NCBI GenBank assembly: GCA_016872795.1
Contig: VGYZ01000012.1
Coordinates: 1-61,697 of the forward strand
Length of the DNA stretch: 61,697 bases
Direction of reading: 5' to 3'
From: Planctomycetota bacterium
GTDB taxonomy: Bacteria; Planctomycetota; UBA1135; GCA-002686595
Shown: positions 27,768 through 37,147 of the stretch, one piece after another
Layout: every line of letters starts with the position of its first letter
Position numbering within the stretch: position 1 is the stretch's first letter
Notes under the pieces: generated by a model
The model's database searches: none
Seen by the model: only the letters and a program-made list of their open reading frames with translations
Told to the model about the DNA's origin: nothing
Made by a program: the position numbers and the translations under genes

Positions 27768-27848
27768 GGCCGCATCCTAGCGTTCCGCGCGCTCGGCCGC
27801 CGCGCGCCACGGTTGACGGGCTCGCCGGGGGCGGTCACGCTCGCGGCC

Positions 27849-28613
27849 ATGAAGATCGCGACGTGGAACGTCAACTCGGTGCGGGCGCGGTTGCCGCGGG
27901 TGCTCGACTGGCTCGAACAGGAACGCCCCGACGTGGCGCTCCTGCAGGAGATCAAGTGCCTCGACGAGCAGTTCCCGCGCGAACCCGTCGAGGACTTGGG
28001 CTACTCGATCGAGACCTTCGGCCAGAAGACCTACAACGGCGTCGCCATCCTCGCTCGCACGCGCATCGAGGACGTGCGCCGCGGAATGCCCGGCGAGGGC
28101 GAGGACGCGCAGCGGCGCGTGATCAGCGCGCAGGTGGGGGACGTGCTCGTCGTCAACTGCTATGTCGTCAACGGCGAGGCGGTCGGCAGCGAAAAGTACG
28201 CCTACAAGCTCGACTGGCTGCGGCGCTTCACCGACTACCTCGCCAGCTTCGACATGAAGGAGAAGGTCGTCGTCGGCGGCGACTTCAACATCACCTTCGA
28301 CGACCGCGATGTGCACGACCCCAAGGCTTGGCACGAGAAAATCCTGTGCTCCAGCCCGGAGCGCGAGGCGCTCGCCCGCGCCATGGCCCCCGGCTACGTC
28401 GACAGCTTCCGCCAGTTCCACTCCGATGCCGGCCACTACTCGTGGTGGGACTTCCGCACCAAGGGCTTCGAGCGCGGCCAAGGCCTGCGCATCGACCACC
28501 TGCTGATGAGCCCGCCCGCCCTCGCCGCCTGCACTCTCGTCGAGATCGAAAAACGCTACCGCGGCGGCGAAAAGCCCAGCGACCACGCCCCCGTCAGCGC
28601 CGTGCTGGCCTGA
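27849..28613 (+). CDS. xth: Exodeoxyribonuclease III
   Basis: 254 aa. Signature residues are visible: MKIATWNVNSVRAR, the metal-binding Glu34 in LLQEIK, the YNGVAILAR segment, GGDFNI, IDHLLMS, and the terminal SDHAPV with the catalytic Asp-His pair. It removes nucleotides 3'-5' from duplex DNA and acts as an AP endonuclease in base-excision repair. The gene is oddly rich in ACGT (27861, 27868, 27931, 28072, 28141, 28396), a tetramer nearly absent elsewhere, so it may have been acquired from another genome or exempt from local selection. Confidence 0.95.
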   Translation: MKIATWNVNSVRARLPRVLDWLEQERPDVALLQEIKCLDEQFPREPVEDLGYSIETFGQKTYNGVAILARTRIEDVRRGMPGEGEDAQRRVISAQVGDVLVVNCYVVNGEAVGSEKYAYKLDWLRRFTDYLASFDMKEKVVVGGDFNITFDDRDVHDPKAWHEKILCSSPEREALARAMAPGYVDSFRQFHSDAGHYSWWDFRTKGFERGQGLRIDHLLMSPPALAACTLVEIEKRYRGGEKPSDHAPVSAVLA

Positions 28614-28928
28614 CGGCGGCCGGGACGCTTCCGTCGCGGCTCGCGCGTGTCCGCTCACGGAGTCGTTTTTGCGAGGCCCACCTTGCGTGCTTGGCCCCGG
28701 CGTGGTTGCCTTGAGACAGTCCCAGTGCGCGGGGGCTCTCATTCCTCGCGGCCACCCGTTGGCGATTGACTCGAGACGCCCTGGTTCCCAGGAGCCGTCG
28801 ATGACGACATCTCTGCGCGTAGCCCCCCCCTAGGGCGGAAGTCTGCTTGGACTTCTGCTCCAGCCTGCCTTGCGCTGCCGAGCGCCGCGCCATCGCAGAC
28901 CTCGGGCCCGCCGCCCGTCCCGGTACGG
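28614..28928. other. Intergenic stretch with an ATG and a C8 tract in front of the decayed beta-helix gene
   Basis: This 315-bp gap holds an ATG at 28801 that reads MTTSLRVAPP and then meets a TAG right after a run of eight C (28823-28830). If the run had nine C, the frame would pass into that of the downstream gene with SAPACLALPSAAPSQT, a weakly signal-peptide-like stretch. So the true start of the beta-helix gene may be 28801, lost by slippage in the C run. No other gene or clear promoter seen. Confidence 0.4.
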
Positions 28929-31051
28929 ATGAATGCCGCCGCTTGGGTGCATCCCTCCGACGGATTCGATGAGCCTGACCTCGACGCGGCGATGACCTAC
29001 GCCAATGACCCGTCGCAGAAGTTCCGCACGCTGCAGCGCGCCATCGACGTGCTCCAGCTGTACCTCGTCGACCAGTACCACGCCGTCTCCAACCCCGACC
29101 AGCAGGGCATCGTCTACGCGCTGCCGGGCACCTACGGGCCGACGACTCACGGTCCGGCCAGCGGCGATGTCCTCCCGATCGTGATGCGCGACCGCGTCCA
29201 CGTGCAAGGGCTCGGCGCTCGTCGCTGCACGATCCGGGGCGCTGGGACGAGCCAACAGTCCGCGCCCAATGGCGTGGTCAACTGGCCGACGCAGTCCGCT
29301 GCCAGTGCGACGGCCAGCGTCGAGCTGCTCCTGACCTACCGAAACGCGACCGTCGACATGCGGACCCCCCTGTTCCATCAGGCGCTGCCTTGGCTCGACG
29401 GCTCCTCGCCCCACCGGCAAGGTGAGGACACTCCCGAGACCCTCGACGGGTTCACGTTGACGGGTTCGCGTTTCAGGGGGGTGACATCCAGGTCCTGCTC
29501 ACCTATTCCGCGAGCAGCGCCAACTTCTTCCCTGCGGCGAGGATCAGCCACTGCATCTTCGACCTGCGCCACCAGCTCACTCTCCCGGCAGCCCCGGAGG
29601 CGAAGCTCGCGGGCGCGCACTTCGGGATCATGATGCAACGGCCATCCACGGTCGACACTGGACTGTCTCCCGCCTTGGTCGGCTACCTGGACAGCCGCAC
29701 CCTGATCGCCCACAACACCTTCATCTTCGCTCGCTGGAGCGGAGAGGAAGGCAATGGCGGTTGGGAGACGGAGAGCAGAAGTTCAGCCGTGGGGATCATC
29801 GACTTCACGGCGAGCATCTGCGGGAGCACTCTGGTCGACGGAAACGACACGCACAGGGGCGTCGGCAACTCCTGCATCGTCTCCAACCTGTTCCGAACGC
29901 GCCCGCTCGCTCCCGGAACGACGGTCCGGCCATTCGCGATGCTGGGCATCGGGAACGAGGACACCCAGGTGCTGAGCGGCGGGACCTATGTGAACACCAA
30001 CGCGTTCGATCCCTCGCGGGTCGGCAGCACCAACGGCGCGTTCCATTCGGTTCCCGTGCAGAGCTCCGTCGTCTCCAGCTCTTTTGCGGCGTGGGAACAC
30101 TGGAACTGCCAGTCGACCCTCAACCAGTCTCCCTGCAACAGCGTGGGCGGCAGCATGCCGGCCTGCACGAATGCCTCGCCGTTGCCGATCCCCAAGGTCG
30201 CGCTCTGGGACATGGCCGCGGGCGTCGATCCTGGCTTCGTCGGGGAGTACGCGGCGAGCGTGCTGTTCTCACCCACAGACTCGGACTACATCGACTGGCG
30301 CATCATGCCAGGGTCTCCACTGGAGAATCAGACCGTCAGCCCCACGCCGGGCGGCCCGCGAGGCTTCGTGACGCAGCCGCACGCTGGCGATTCGAGCTGG
30401 ATCTTCTCGACCGATACGCCCGAGGAGTGTGCCCTCTTCCGCTGGGACGGCGAGCACTGGGGGAACCCGGGGATCGCCGACGGCGCGCCCGACATCGGGT
30501 TCGACGAGCGGGGGCTAATGATCTAGGCCGGAAACTGGGCCAACGGTTCGAACAGCCACAACCAGCCGGGCTTCCTGCAACCGACTGGCACTGGAACGAC
30601 CTCGAGGTGGTTCATCCTGCCGACGACGGCGGGAGGCGTGAACCTCATCGCTCCGAATCGCTATCTGCGGTTGCACGACGCGACCGTAACGCCGATCGGC
30701 ACCAGCCCTGGCAACGGCTGGATCAACCCGCCCGGCGCGCTCGCCAACCCGCCGAACATCGGGACGCTGCCGCTGGGTTATCGGACGAAGTATGTTTCCT
30801 TCGCGACGATTCCGTGGGCTCCCATCTCTCTCACGGGGGCCGCGACCCCTTGGTTGCCGTTAGGAGGAAGCACGAATCAACCACAACTGTGGTCGATTGC
30901 TTTGAACAAGCCTGACGACGAGTGCGCTGGCGGATCGTGTGTGCATTTTTACTTCAGTTTGCAGGGTGTAATCGTTGATGATCCCGTACGGCCCGGCTCG
31001 TCCGCCCCCGCAGAAATTCTCCGCGGCAATCTTCAGGCGGAGTACAAATGA
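28929..31051 (+). pseudogene. Decayed secreted beta-helix (DUF1565-like) protein gene
   Basis: Two lesions break one long coding frame. The first part (from 28929) reads FRTLQRAIDVLQLYL, GIVYALPGTYGPT and RVHVQGLGARRCTIRGAG, typical of a DUF1565/right-handed beta-helix protein. At about 29463-29465 one base is missing and the sensible protein continues in the next frame with FAFQGGDIQVLL. That frame then meets an in-frame TAG at 30524-30526, after GLMI, but carries on as AGNWANGSNSHNQPG to 31051; a CAG to TAG change would explain it. A third problem may lie in the C8 run near 28823. Its last stop overlaps the ATG of the next gene (ATGA), so the pair was once an operon. Sequencing error could explain one lesion but not easily all. 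Confidence 0.7.
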
Positions 31052-32274
31052 AGGATCTGATCACAGGACTGGTGCTCGGACCGCTCACGGTGATTCCTGT
31101 AGTCTGCGGCTCAGCGGGGGCGGCGCAGTCCGACTGGCTATATGGAGTCCGATCCGAGCCCAGCGGCGGCAGTTTCAAGCTGGAGCGCATGGATCCCGGA
31201 TCGGGGAGCGTCGTGTCCACTTCCGCATTCTCTGGAGCTGGCACTAGCCCTTATGGATTGGCGTACGCTGGGGAACGACTGTTCACGATCAATTTGTTTC
31301 CCTTTCCGACAAGGCTGAGCAAACATCATCCCGCAGATGCTGGCCGGCAGGCGATTGGCTCACTTGGCCTCAGCTATCAGTGGATTGGGCTCGGTCTTGA
31401 CTTGGACCCGAGCTCGGGGGTGATGTACTTCTCAACGAAATGGCAGTTCTACCGCATCAACCCGACCAATGGCAGCTTGGCGTCCGTGGGGCCTTACATC
31501 GGGTTCGTTGCGCCGTGGGATCAGATCGAGTCCATCGCGATCGACTCCAACGGGCAGGCCGTCGCGATAGGGATGGATGATGGCTCGACTCGGCATGCGT
31601 TTTACGACCTCGACTTGGGCACCGGCCAACTCACCTGGATTGCGGACATCCTGATTGCGAACGGGCACGGCTGGTACTGGGACCTGGCATTCAACACGTC
31701 GGGCGAGCTCTGGGCGAGTTTCATGGACAACGGCCTCAATCCATCCGCTCAGGGTCTCTACAAAATCGACCGCAGCAGTTTCGCCGTCACGCTCGTGCGG
31801 CCCACGCCAAGTTATTATTACGGAATCGCCTTCGTGCCCGCGACGGCGCAGGCGACGTACTGCGTGGGCAAGCTGAATTCGCTGGGGTGCGTGCCGGAGA
31901 TCGTCGGTGACGGGTTCCCGAGCCCGACGGCGGCGAGCGGGTACACGATCCGCGCTACGGAGGTCCGGAACCGCACAACCGGGACGCTGGCTTTCTCGGC
32001 CGGAGCACGGGCGAACCTGCCGTTCGGCGGCGGGACGTTGTGCCTGACGTCGCCGCTGCGCCGCACGGGTGCGCGCGACTCGGGCGGCTCGCCGGCCGGC
32101 GTGGCTGACTGCAGCGGTGTGTGGCAGCTCGACTTCAACACTTGGATGGCCCACAACGCGACGCTCCCCGCCGGCACCACCGTCCGTGCCCAGTGGCTCG
32201 GCCGCGACCCCGGTCTGGCGGCGCCGAACAACTGGTCGATCTCCAACGCCCTCGAGTTCGACCTGCGACCCTGA
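31048..32274 (+). CDS. Secreted propeller-like protein with planctomycete-type C-terminal domain
   Basis: 408 aa. A signal peptide (about 1-26, ending SAGAAQ) leads to a region of repeated beta strands (about 30-265; LYGVRSEP..., GLAYAGERLF..., DLAFNTSGELW...), which looks like a beta-propeller. From about residue 270, starting YCVGKLNSLGCVPEIVG and ending APNNWSISNALEFDL, is a separate C-terminal domain with six or so Cys. I recall near-identical C-termini (YC...NSLGC...ISNALEF) on many secreted planctomycete proteins, where they probably serve attachment or sorting. Local base composition is lower in G+C and ACGT occurs freely here, consistent with transfer. The N-terminal ligand is unknown. 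Confidence 0.75.
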   Translation: MKDLITGLVLGPLTVIPVVCGSAGAAQSDWLYGVRSEPSGGSFKLERMDPGSGSVVSTSAFSGAGTSPYGLAYAGERLFTINLFPFPTRLSKHHPADAGRQAIGSLGLSYQWIGLGLDLDPSSGVMYFSTKWQFYRINPTNGSLASVGPYIGFVAPWDQIESIAIDSNGQAVAIGMDDGSTRHAFYDLDLGTGQLTWIADILIANGHGWYWDLAFNTSGELWASFMDNGLNPSAQGLYKIDRSSFAVTLVRPTPSYYYGIAFVPATAQATYCVGKLNSLGCVPEIVGDGFPSPTAASGYTIRATEVRNRTTGTLAFSAGARANLPFGGGTLCLTSPLRRTGARDSGGSPAGVADCSGVWQLDFNTWMAHNATLPAGTTVRAQWLGRDPGLAAPNNWSISNALEFDLRP

Positions 32275-32298
32275 CGCCCGAGGGCGCTCAGGGGGCGC

Positions 32299-32928
32299 TC
32301 AGGGGGCGCGCGGGGGGCGGGCGACGTGCAGGGTGAGGGCGCGGCGGGCGCGGACGCCGATGTCGAGCGTCGAGTAGAGCGGGAGCAACTCGGAGACTGG
32401 CAACTCGAGCCGAATGAGCAGCAGGTCGGCGAGCTGGGAGAGCTGCAATTGCGCGGGCAAATCGAGGGCTTCGGGGCTGCGCGCTTGCAGGGCGGCGACG
32501 AGGTCGGCGCGCAGGGCGATGGCGTCGATCGGGTCGGGCTCGTGTTCCTCGAGCGGCAGGATCTCGACCTTGCGGTAGGCGCGCTCGCTCGGAGCCTCGC
32601 GGAGACGCACGCGCGCGAGGCCCGCGAGCAGGATCAGGAAGCGACCGTCGGGCAGGCGATCGTGGCGCATGATCTCGCCCAAGCCCGCGATGGCGTGCAC
32701 GGGCGGCGCGAGGGCGAGCTCGGGCTCGTGCCCCTCGAGCACGGTGCCCATGACGATGCGGCCCGGCCCGTCGAGCGAGTCCTCGATCATCTGCCGGTAG
32801 CGCGGCTCGAAGATGTGCAGCGGCATCATCGTGCCGGGGAACAGGAACACTCCGGGCAGCGGGAACATGGGCACGACCTGTCCCGGGCCGGCGAATTCGG
32901 GCCAGGGCGCTTGCGACGCGCGTTTCAT
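32299..32928 (-). CDS. LON N-terminal substrate-binding domain protein
   Basis: 209 aa from the ATG at 32928. It matches the stand-alone LON substrate-binding (PUA-like) domain: VVPMFPLPGVFLFPGTMMPL, then HIFEPRYRQMIEDSL, GRIVMGTVL and ILLAGLARVRL. It lacks the ATPase and Ser-Lys protease of Lon, so it is a binding domain only. The overlap with the upstream SirB1-like gene (ATGA at 32925-32928) indicates coupled translation, which suggests the two act together, but the role is unknown. Confidence 0.85.
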   Translation of the reverse strand: MKRASQAPWPEFAGPGQVVPMFPLPGVFLFPGTMMPLHIFEPRYRQMIEDSLDGPGRIVMGTVLEGHEPELALAPPVHAIAGLGEIMRHDRLPDGRFLILLAGLARVRLREAPSERAYRKVEILPLEEHEPDPIDAIALRADLVAALQARSPEALDLPAQLQLSQLADLLLIRLELPVSELLPLYSTLDIGVRARRALTLHVARPPRAP

Positions 32929-33842
32929 GCGCGTTCCTCGCCTTGCGTGCGCTGCGCGATGGCGCGCGCGACGCACTCGAGCAGGCGCACCTCGCGCTCG
33001 AGTCCGCGCTGGCGGTAGCTGTGGTGCAAGTTGCCGACATGTCGTCCGAGGAGCGCGCGATCCGTGGCGTCGACGAACCAGCGCGGCTCGAAGGGCAGCC
33101 CGTGCTGGGCGAGGTACTGCAGGCAGTCGCGATCGGAGAGCGCCGTGCCCGCGTGGAACGGATCGAGCAGCGCCGCGCGGCCGTCGGCCTCGTAGACGCG
33201 CAGGATCACATGCCCGGGCAACGCCACCGGCGCCGCGCGCAGGCCCGCGCGGCGCGCGACGAACAGGTACAGCGCGCTCAGCGTCAGCGGCAATCCGCGC
33301 TTGCGCACGATCGAGCGGTGCAAGTAGACATTGTCGGGGTGGTGGTAGTCCTCCGCGTCGCCGCGGTAGCCGAGCTCGCGCCCGAGGTAGCCCCCGAGCA
33401 GCGCCGCGCGGCTCGGCAGGCCGGGACCGGCCTCGAGGCGCTTGAGCACCTCTGCCGCCATGGCATCCATGGCGAGCATGTAGGGCCGCACATCGAGCTC
33501 GGGCTCCTCGAAGCGCGAGAGGAGCAGCAGGCCGCGCTCGAGATCGACCGTGGGAGCCAAGGCGAGCTTGGCGAGCCGCGCGGCGACCCGGGAGCGACCG
33601 TGGCCGAGCAGGATCGCGCGCGCCGCTGTCCGAGCGCGGGCCTCGCCGCCGCGCGCGACCGCGGTCAGGAGCGGCAGGGCCTGCTTGCCGCGCCGCTCGA
33701 GCTCGCGCCGCACTTCGCGCTGGACGAGCGGCGAGGAGTCCGCGAGCAGCGACCCGAAGGTCGCGAGCTCGCGCTGGCGGCGGGCGTGCTCGGCCTCCGC
33801 CGCGATGGGCGGCGCACTCTCGGTGGGAGACGGTTGCAACAC
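32925..33842 (-). CDS. SirB1/transglutaminase-core-2 family protein
   Basis: 305 aa from a GTG at 33842; the start is uncertain because no ATG is well placed. The N-terminal 70 residues look like HEAT-type helices (LLADSSPLVQREVRRELER). The rest is the SirB1/Transglut_core2 family: YHHPDNVYLHRSIVRKRGLP, LTLSALYLFVARRAGL, ALPGHVILRV, and DRDCLQYLAQHG. Family members are often found near tRNA-modification or LON-domain genes; their activity is not known and the catalytic Cys of true transglutaminases is absent. Stop overlaps the LON gene's start. The 249 bp to the thiolase gene must hold divergent promoters; I see no clear ones. Confidence 0.78.
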   Translation of the reverse strand: MLQPSPTESAPPIAAEAEHARRQRELATFGSLLADSSPLVQREVRRELERRGKQALPLLTAVARGGEARARTAARAILLGHGRSRVAARLAKLALAPTVDLERGLLLLSRFEEPELDVRPYMLAMDAMAAEVLKRLEAGPGLPSRAALLGGYLGRELGYRGDAEDYHHPDNVYLHRSIVRKRGLPLTLSALYLFVARRAGLRAAPVALPGHVILRVYEADGRAALLDPFHAGTALSDRDCLQYLAQHGLPFEPRWFVDATDRALLGRHVGNLHHSYRQRGLEREVRLLECVARAIAQRTQGEERA

Positions 33843-34091
33843 TACCGGATTCTGGCTCGGCCGAGCGGCGAGCGAAAGCGCGAGAAACTGCGCACCGGTC
33901 GCGGCCTTGACGGGGGCGATTCGGTCTGCCCGGGCAGGGTTGCGTCTCGGCGGGGTCGTTCCTATCTTTACTGGCCTGAAAATCCGTGGAGGATCCTCCG
34001 AAGTGCGGAGAGATGCTCCGCGGAGCCGCTCCCGGACCGTCCCGGAGCGCGGCCAAGCACCCACCCCATCCCTGCTCCCGAAGTTGCAAGC

Positions 34092-35294
34092 GTGTCCAAG
34101 GCGTCCCGCCCCCAAGGCCCGGCGGTCGTGGTCACCCACGCCGTCCGCACGCCGATCGGCAAGTTCATGGGGAGCCTCTCGGAGCTCTCCGCCGCCGATC
34201 TTGGGGTGCACGCGGTCAAGGGACTGCTCGCGCGCTCGGGCCTCGATCCCTCCCGCGTCGGCGAGGTCGTGATCGGCAACGCTCGCCAAGCGGGCGGCGG
34301 TCCCAATGTCGCGCGCCAGATCGCGGTGCGCTCCCTCGTGCCGACGACGACGCCCGCGTGGACCGTCAACATGGCCTGCGGCTCGGGCCTCAAGGCGCTC
34401 GCTCTGGTGGTCGACTCGATCCGCCTCGGCCGCACCGACATCGCCATCGCCGGCGGCACCGAGTCCATGAGCCGCCTGCCGTTCCTCTTGCCGGACTTCC
34501 GGCGCGGCTACCGCATGGGCCACCAGCCGGTGGTCGACGGCATGTACAAGGACGGCTTCCAGTGTCCGCTCGCCAACATGCTGATGGGAGAGACGGCCGA
34601 GAAGCTCGCCCGCGAACTCGGCATCGCGCGCGACGAGCAGGACCGCTTCGCGCTCGAAAGCCAGCACAAGAGCCAGCGCGCCCGCGAGGCCGGGCGCTTC
34701 GCGGATGAGCTCGTTCCCATCGAGCTCGCGGGCAAGAAGGGCACGACGCTGTTTTGCAACGACGAGCATGCGCGCGACCACGCGACGCTCGAGGACATGA
34801 CCAAGCTGCCGCCGGTGTTCCACAAGCAGGGCAGCGTCTCGGCCGGCAACTCCAGCGGCATCACCGACGGCGCGGCCGCGCTGCTCGTGATGAGCGCGAC
34901 GCGCGCCGACGAGCTCGGATTCGAGCCGCTCGCGACGGTCGGCCACATGAGCGAGGCCGGCGTGCCGCCGGAGGTCATGGGCCTTGGGCCGGTGCCCGCG
35001 GTGCGCGCGCTCGAGGCGAAAAACGGCCTGCAAGTGGGCGAGTACGACCTGATCGAGCTGAACGAGGCCTTCGCGGCGCAGGTGCTCGCCTGCCAGCGCG
35101 AGCTGCGTTTCCAGCCCGAGCGGCTCAATGTCAACGGCGGGGCGATCAGCCTCGGCCATCCGATTGGTTGCACGGGCGCGCGCATCGTCGTGACGCTCCT
35201 GCACGAGATGCGACGCCGCAGCGCGCGCAACGGACTCGCCACGCTGTGCATCAGCGGCGGGCTCGGGCTCGCGACGGCCTTTGAGAGACCCTAA
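34092..35294 (+). CDS. Acetyl-CoA acetyltransferase (thiolase), first copy
   Basis: 400 aa from a GTG at 34092. Thiolase active-site residues are visible: nucleophilic Cys96 in NMACGSGL, a NEAFAAQ motif, GHPIGCTGARI with the catalytic His, and the second Cys in CISGGLG near the end. It condenses or cleaves acetyl-CoA units (acetoacetyl-CoA or beta-oxidation). It begins a long co-directional run with hydroxyacyl-CoA dehydrogenase, crotonase and a second thiolase, so a short-chain beta-oxidation or ketone/butyrate route is likely. Chain-length preference cannot be read from the sequence. Confidence 0.93.
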   Translation: MSKASRPQGPAVVVTHAVRTPIGKFMGSLSELSAADLGVHAVKGLLARSGLDPSRVGEVVIGNARQAGGGPNVARQIAVRSLVPTTTPAWTVNMACGSGLKALALVVDSIRLGRTDIAIAGGTESMSRLPFLLPDFRRGYRMGHQPVVDGMYKDGFQCPLANMLMGETAEKLARELGIARDEQDRFALESQHKSQRAREAGRFADELVPIELAGKKGTTLFCNDEHARDHATLEDMTKLPPVFHKQGSVSAGNSSGITDGAAALLVMSATRADELGFEPLATVGHMSEAGVPPEVMGLGPVPAVRALEAKNGLQVGEYDLIELNEAFAAQVLACQRELRFQPERLNVNGGAISLGHPIGCTGARIVVTLLHEMRRRSARNGLATLCISGGLGLATAFERP

Positions 35295-35310
35295 AAGGAC
35301 ACGAGACTTC

Positions 35311-36204
35311 ATGGCGATTTCGAAAGTGGGCGTGGTGGGCTGTGGGCTGATGGGCCACGGCATCGTGCAGGTCGCGGCCCAGGGCGGCTGCACGGTGGTC
35401 GTGCTCGAGGCCGAGCAGAAGTTCCTCGAGAGCGGCCTCGGTCGCATCGACAAGAGCCTCGCGAAGCTCGCGGAGAAGGCCGTCAAGGACGGCAAGGCGA
35501 CCGAGGAAGAGGCCAAGGCCAAGGCCGCGGCGACGCGCGCGCGCATCAGCGGCACGACTTCCGTGCAGGCGCTCGCCGACTGCGACCTCGTGATCGAGGC
35601 CATCGTCGAGAACCTCGACGCCAAGAAGGCGCTGTTCGCGGAGCTCGGCGCGCTGTGCAAGCCTTCGACGATCTTCGCCTCCAACACCAGCTCGTTCCCG
35701 ATCGGCGAGATGGCGACCGCCTCGGGCCGCCCCGCGCGCTTCGTGGGCCTGCACTTCTTCAACCCCGTCCAGCTGATGAAGCTCGTCGAGGTCGTGCGCA
35801 CGGATCGCACCGACGCGCAGGTGTTCGAGGACGCCCGCGCCTTCGGCACCGCCTGCGGCAAGGCGCCCGTGGCCTGCGTGGACACCCCGGGCTTCGTCGT
35901 GAACCGGCTGCTCGTTCCTTACATGAGCGAAGCGATGCGCATGCTCGAACGCGGCGATGCTTCGGCTCAGGACATCGACACGGCCATGAAGCTCGGCTGC
36001 GGCTATCCCATGGGCCCGATCGAGCTCACGGACTATGTCGGTCTCGACACCACCCTCTCCATCGTCGAGGGCTGGACCAAGCGATACCCGAACGAACCGG
36101 CCTTCCAGGTGCCCAAGCTGCTGCGCGACCTTGTCGCGCAGAAGAAGCTCGGGCGGAAGACCGGTGAAGGCTTCTACAAATGGGAAGGCGACAAGCGCGC
36201 ATGA
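35311..36204 (+). CDS. 3-hydroxybutyryl/3-hydroxyacyl-CoA dehydrogenase
   Basis: 297 aa, the normal single-function length. The Rossmann motif is GVVGCGLMGHGI near the N-terminus, followed by NTSSFPIGE, GLHFFNP (catalytic His) and the C-terminal helical domain with TPGFVVNRLL and MGPIELTDYVGLD. It oxidises 3-hydroxyacyl-CoA to 3-ketoacyl-CoA with NAD in the cytoplasm. It follows the thiolase gene by 16 bp and its stop overlaps the cyclophilin ATG (ATGA), so it is cotranscribed. No acyl-CoA dehydrogenase gene is in the cluster, so the first oxidation step must be supplied elsewhere. Confidence 0.94.
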   Translation: MAISKVGVVGCGLMGHGIVQVAAQGGCTVVVLEAEQKFLESGLGRIDKSLAKLAEKAVKDGKATEEEAKAKAAATRARISGTTSVQALADCDLVIEAIVENLDAKKALFAELGALCKPSTIFASNTSSFPIGEMATASGRPARFVGLHFFNPVQLMKLVEVVRTDRTDAQVFEDARAFGTACGKAPVACVDTPGFVVNRLLVPYMSEAMRMLERGDASAQDIDTAMKLGCGYPMGPIELTDYVGLDTTLSIVEGWTKRYPNEPAFQVPKLLRDLVAQKKLGRKTGEGFYKWEGDKRA

Positions 36205-37145
36205 TCCTCTCTCTCCTCGCACTCGTGCCGACCGCGGTCGGCGGTCCCGAAATCCGCTGGAACGCGCCGTCGATGTTCATCGCCGGCCAGCCCTACAAGG
36301 TCCACATCGAGGTCACCGCGCCCAAGGAGGGCACGGTGGTGTCGAGCTGGCTGATGACGCCGAGCGCCTTCAGCATCGACGGCGTGCCCCTCGCCAAGCG
36401 CGAGGAGTCGGGCACGCTGCCGCTGCCGGGCGGCTTCAAGCTCGAGGGCGACCTCGACCTCGGTCCCTACTTGGGCAGCGCGAGCGCGTTCCAGCTGCGC
36501 TTCGCGCCGGAAGTTGCCGACACCAAGCCGGTCGAGGTCAAGTCGCTCACGGCCGCGCCGGCGGATCTGAACTTCCTCACGATGCCGTCCGAGGATCTGA
36601 ACAACTACCTCGTGCTGTTGCAGACCAATCGCGGTGACATCCTCGTGCGCATGTGGCCCCACATCGCTCCCGAGCACGCGCGCAACTACCTCGATCTGGC
36701 GTACATCAAGTTCTACGACAACACCGTGTTCCACCGCGTGATTCCGCGCTTCATGATCCAGGGCGGCGATCCGCAGGGCACCGGCACGGGCAACGGTCCG
36801 CGCCAGCTCAAGGCCGAGTTCAACGCCAACGTGAAGCATGTGCGCGGCGTGCTCTCGGCCGCGCGCACGAGCGACCCGAACTCGGCCTCGTGCCAGTTTT
36901 TCATCATGCACGACAAGGCCGCGCACTTGGACGGCCAGTACTCGGCCTTCGGCGAGACCGTGCTCGGCCTCGATGTGGTCGACCTGATCGTCAACACGCC
37001 GCGCGGGCAGGGCGACAAGCCGAACGCGACTCAGAAGATCGAGCGCGCGACGGTCGTGCTGCGTCCGGAGTGGGTCAAGGCCGAGCCGAGCCAGAGCGCT
37101 CAAGGCCCCGCGCCCGCCCCGGTTCCGATTGGAGGAGGCAAGTGA
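36201..37145 (+). CDS. Exported cyclophilin-type peptidyl-prolyl isomerase with N-terminal extension
   Basis: 314 aa. A short hydrophobic start (about 1-14) looks like a signal peptide. Residues of about 15-125 are an extra beta-rich domain of unknown function. The cyclophilin domain (about 137-300) has VFHRVIPRFMIQGGDP, with the catalytic Arg in the FHR/F-M-Q-G pattern, and the end of the fold at SCQFFIMHD and YSAFGETVLGLDVVD. It isomerises X-Pro bonds, probably in the envelope. The first ATG overlaps the upstream stop. Its neighbour downstream is a second, shorter cyclophilin that appears to be its paralogue. Confidence 0.88.
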   Translation: MILSLLALVPTAVGGPEIRWNAPSMFIAGQPYKVHIEVTAPKEGTVVSSWLMTPSAFSIDGVPLAKREESGTLPLPGGFKLEGDLDLGPYLGSASAFQLRFAPEVADTKPVEVKSLTAAPADLNFLTMPSEDLNNYLVLLQTNRGDILVRMWPHIAPEHARNYLDLAYIKFYDNTVFHRVIPRFMIQGGDPQGTGTGNGPRQLKAEFNANVKHVRGVLSAARTSDPNSASCQFFIMHDKAAHLDGQYSAFGETVLGLDVVDLIVNTPRGQGDKPNATQKIERATVVLRPEWVKAEPSQSAQGPAPAPVPIGGGK

Positions 37146-37147
37146 CC

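Noticed and set aside
32276..32300. Short direct repeats (GGGCGCTCA twice) as a terminator
   Set aside because: The repeats are direct, not inverted, so no stem forms; likely random in G+C-rich DNA.
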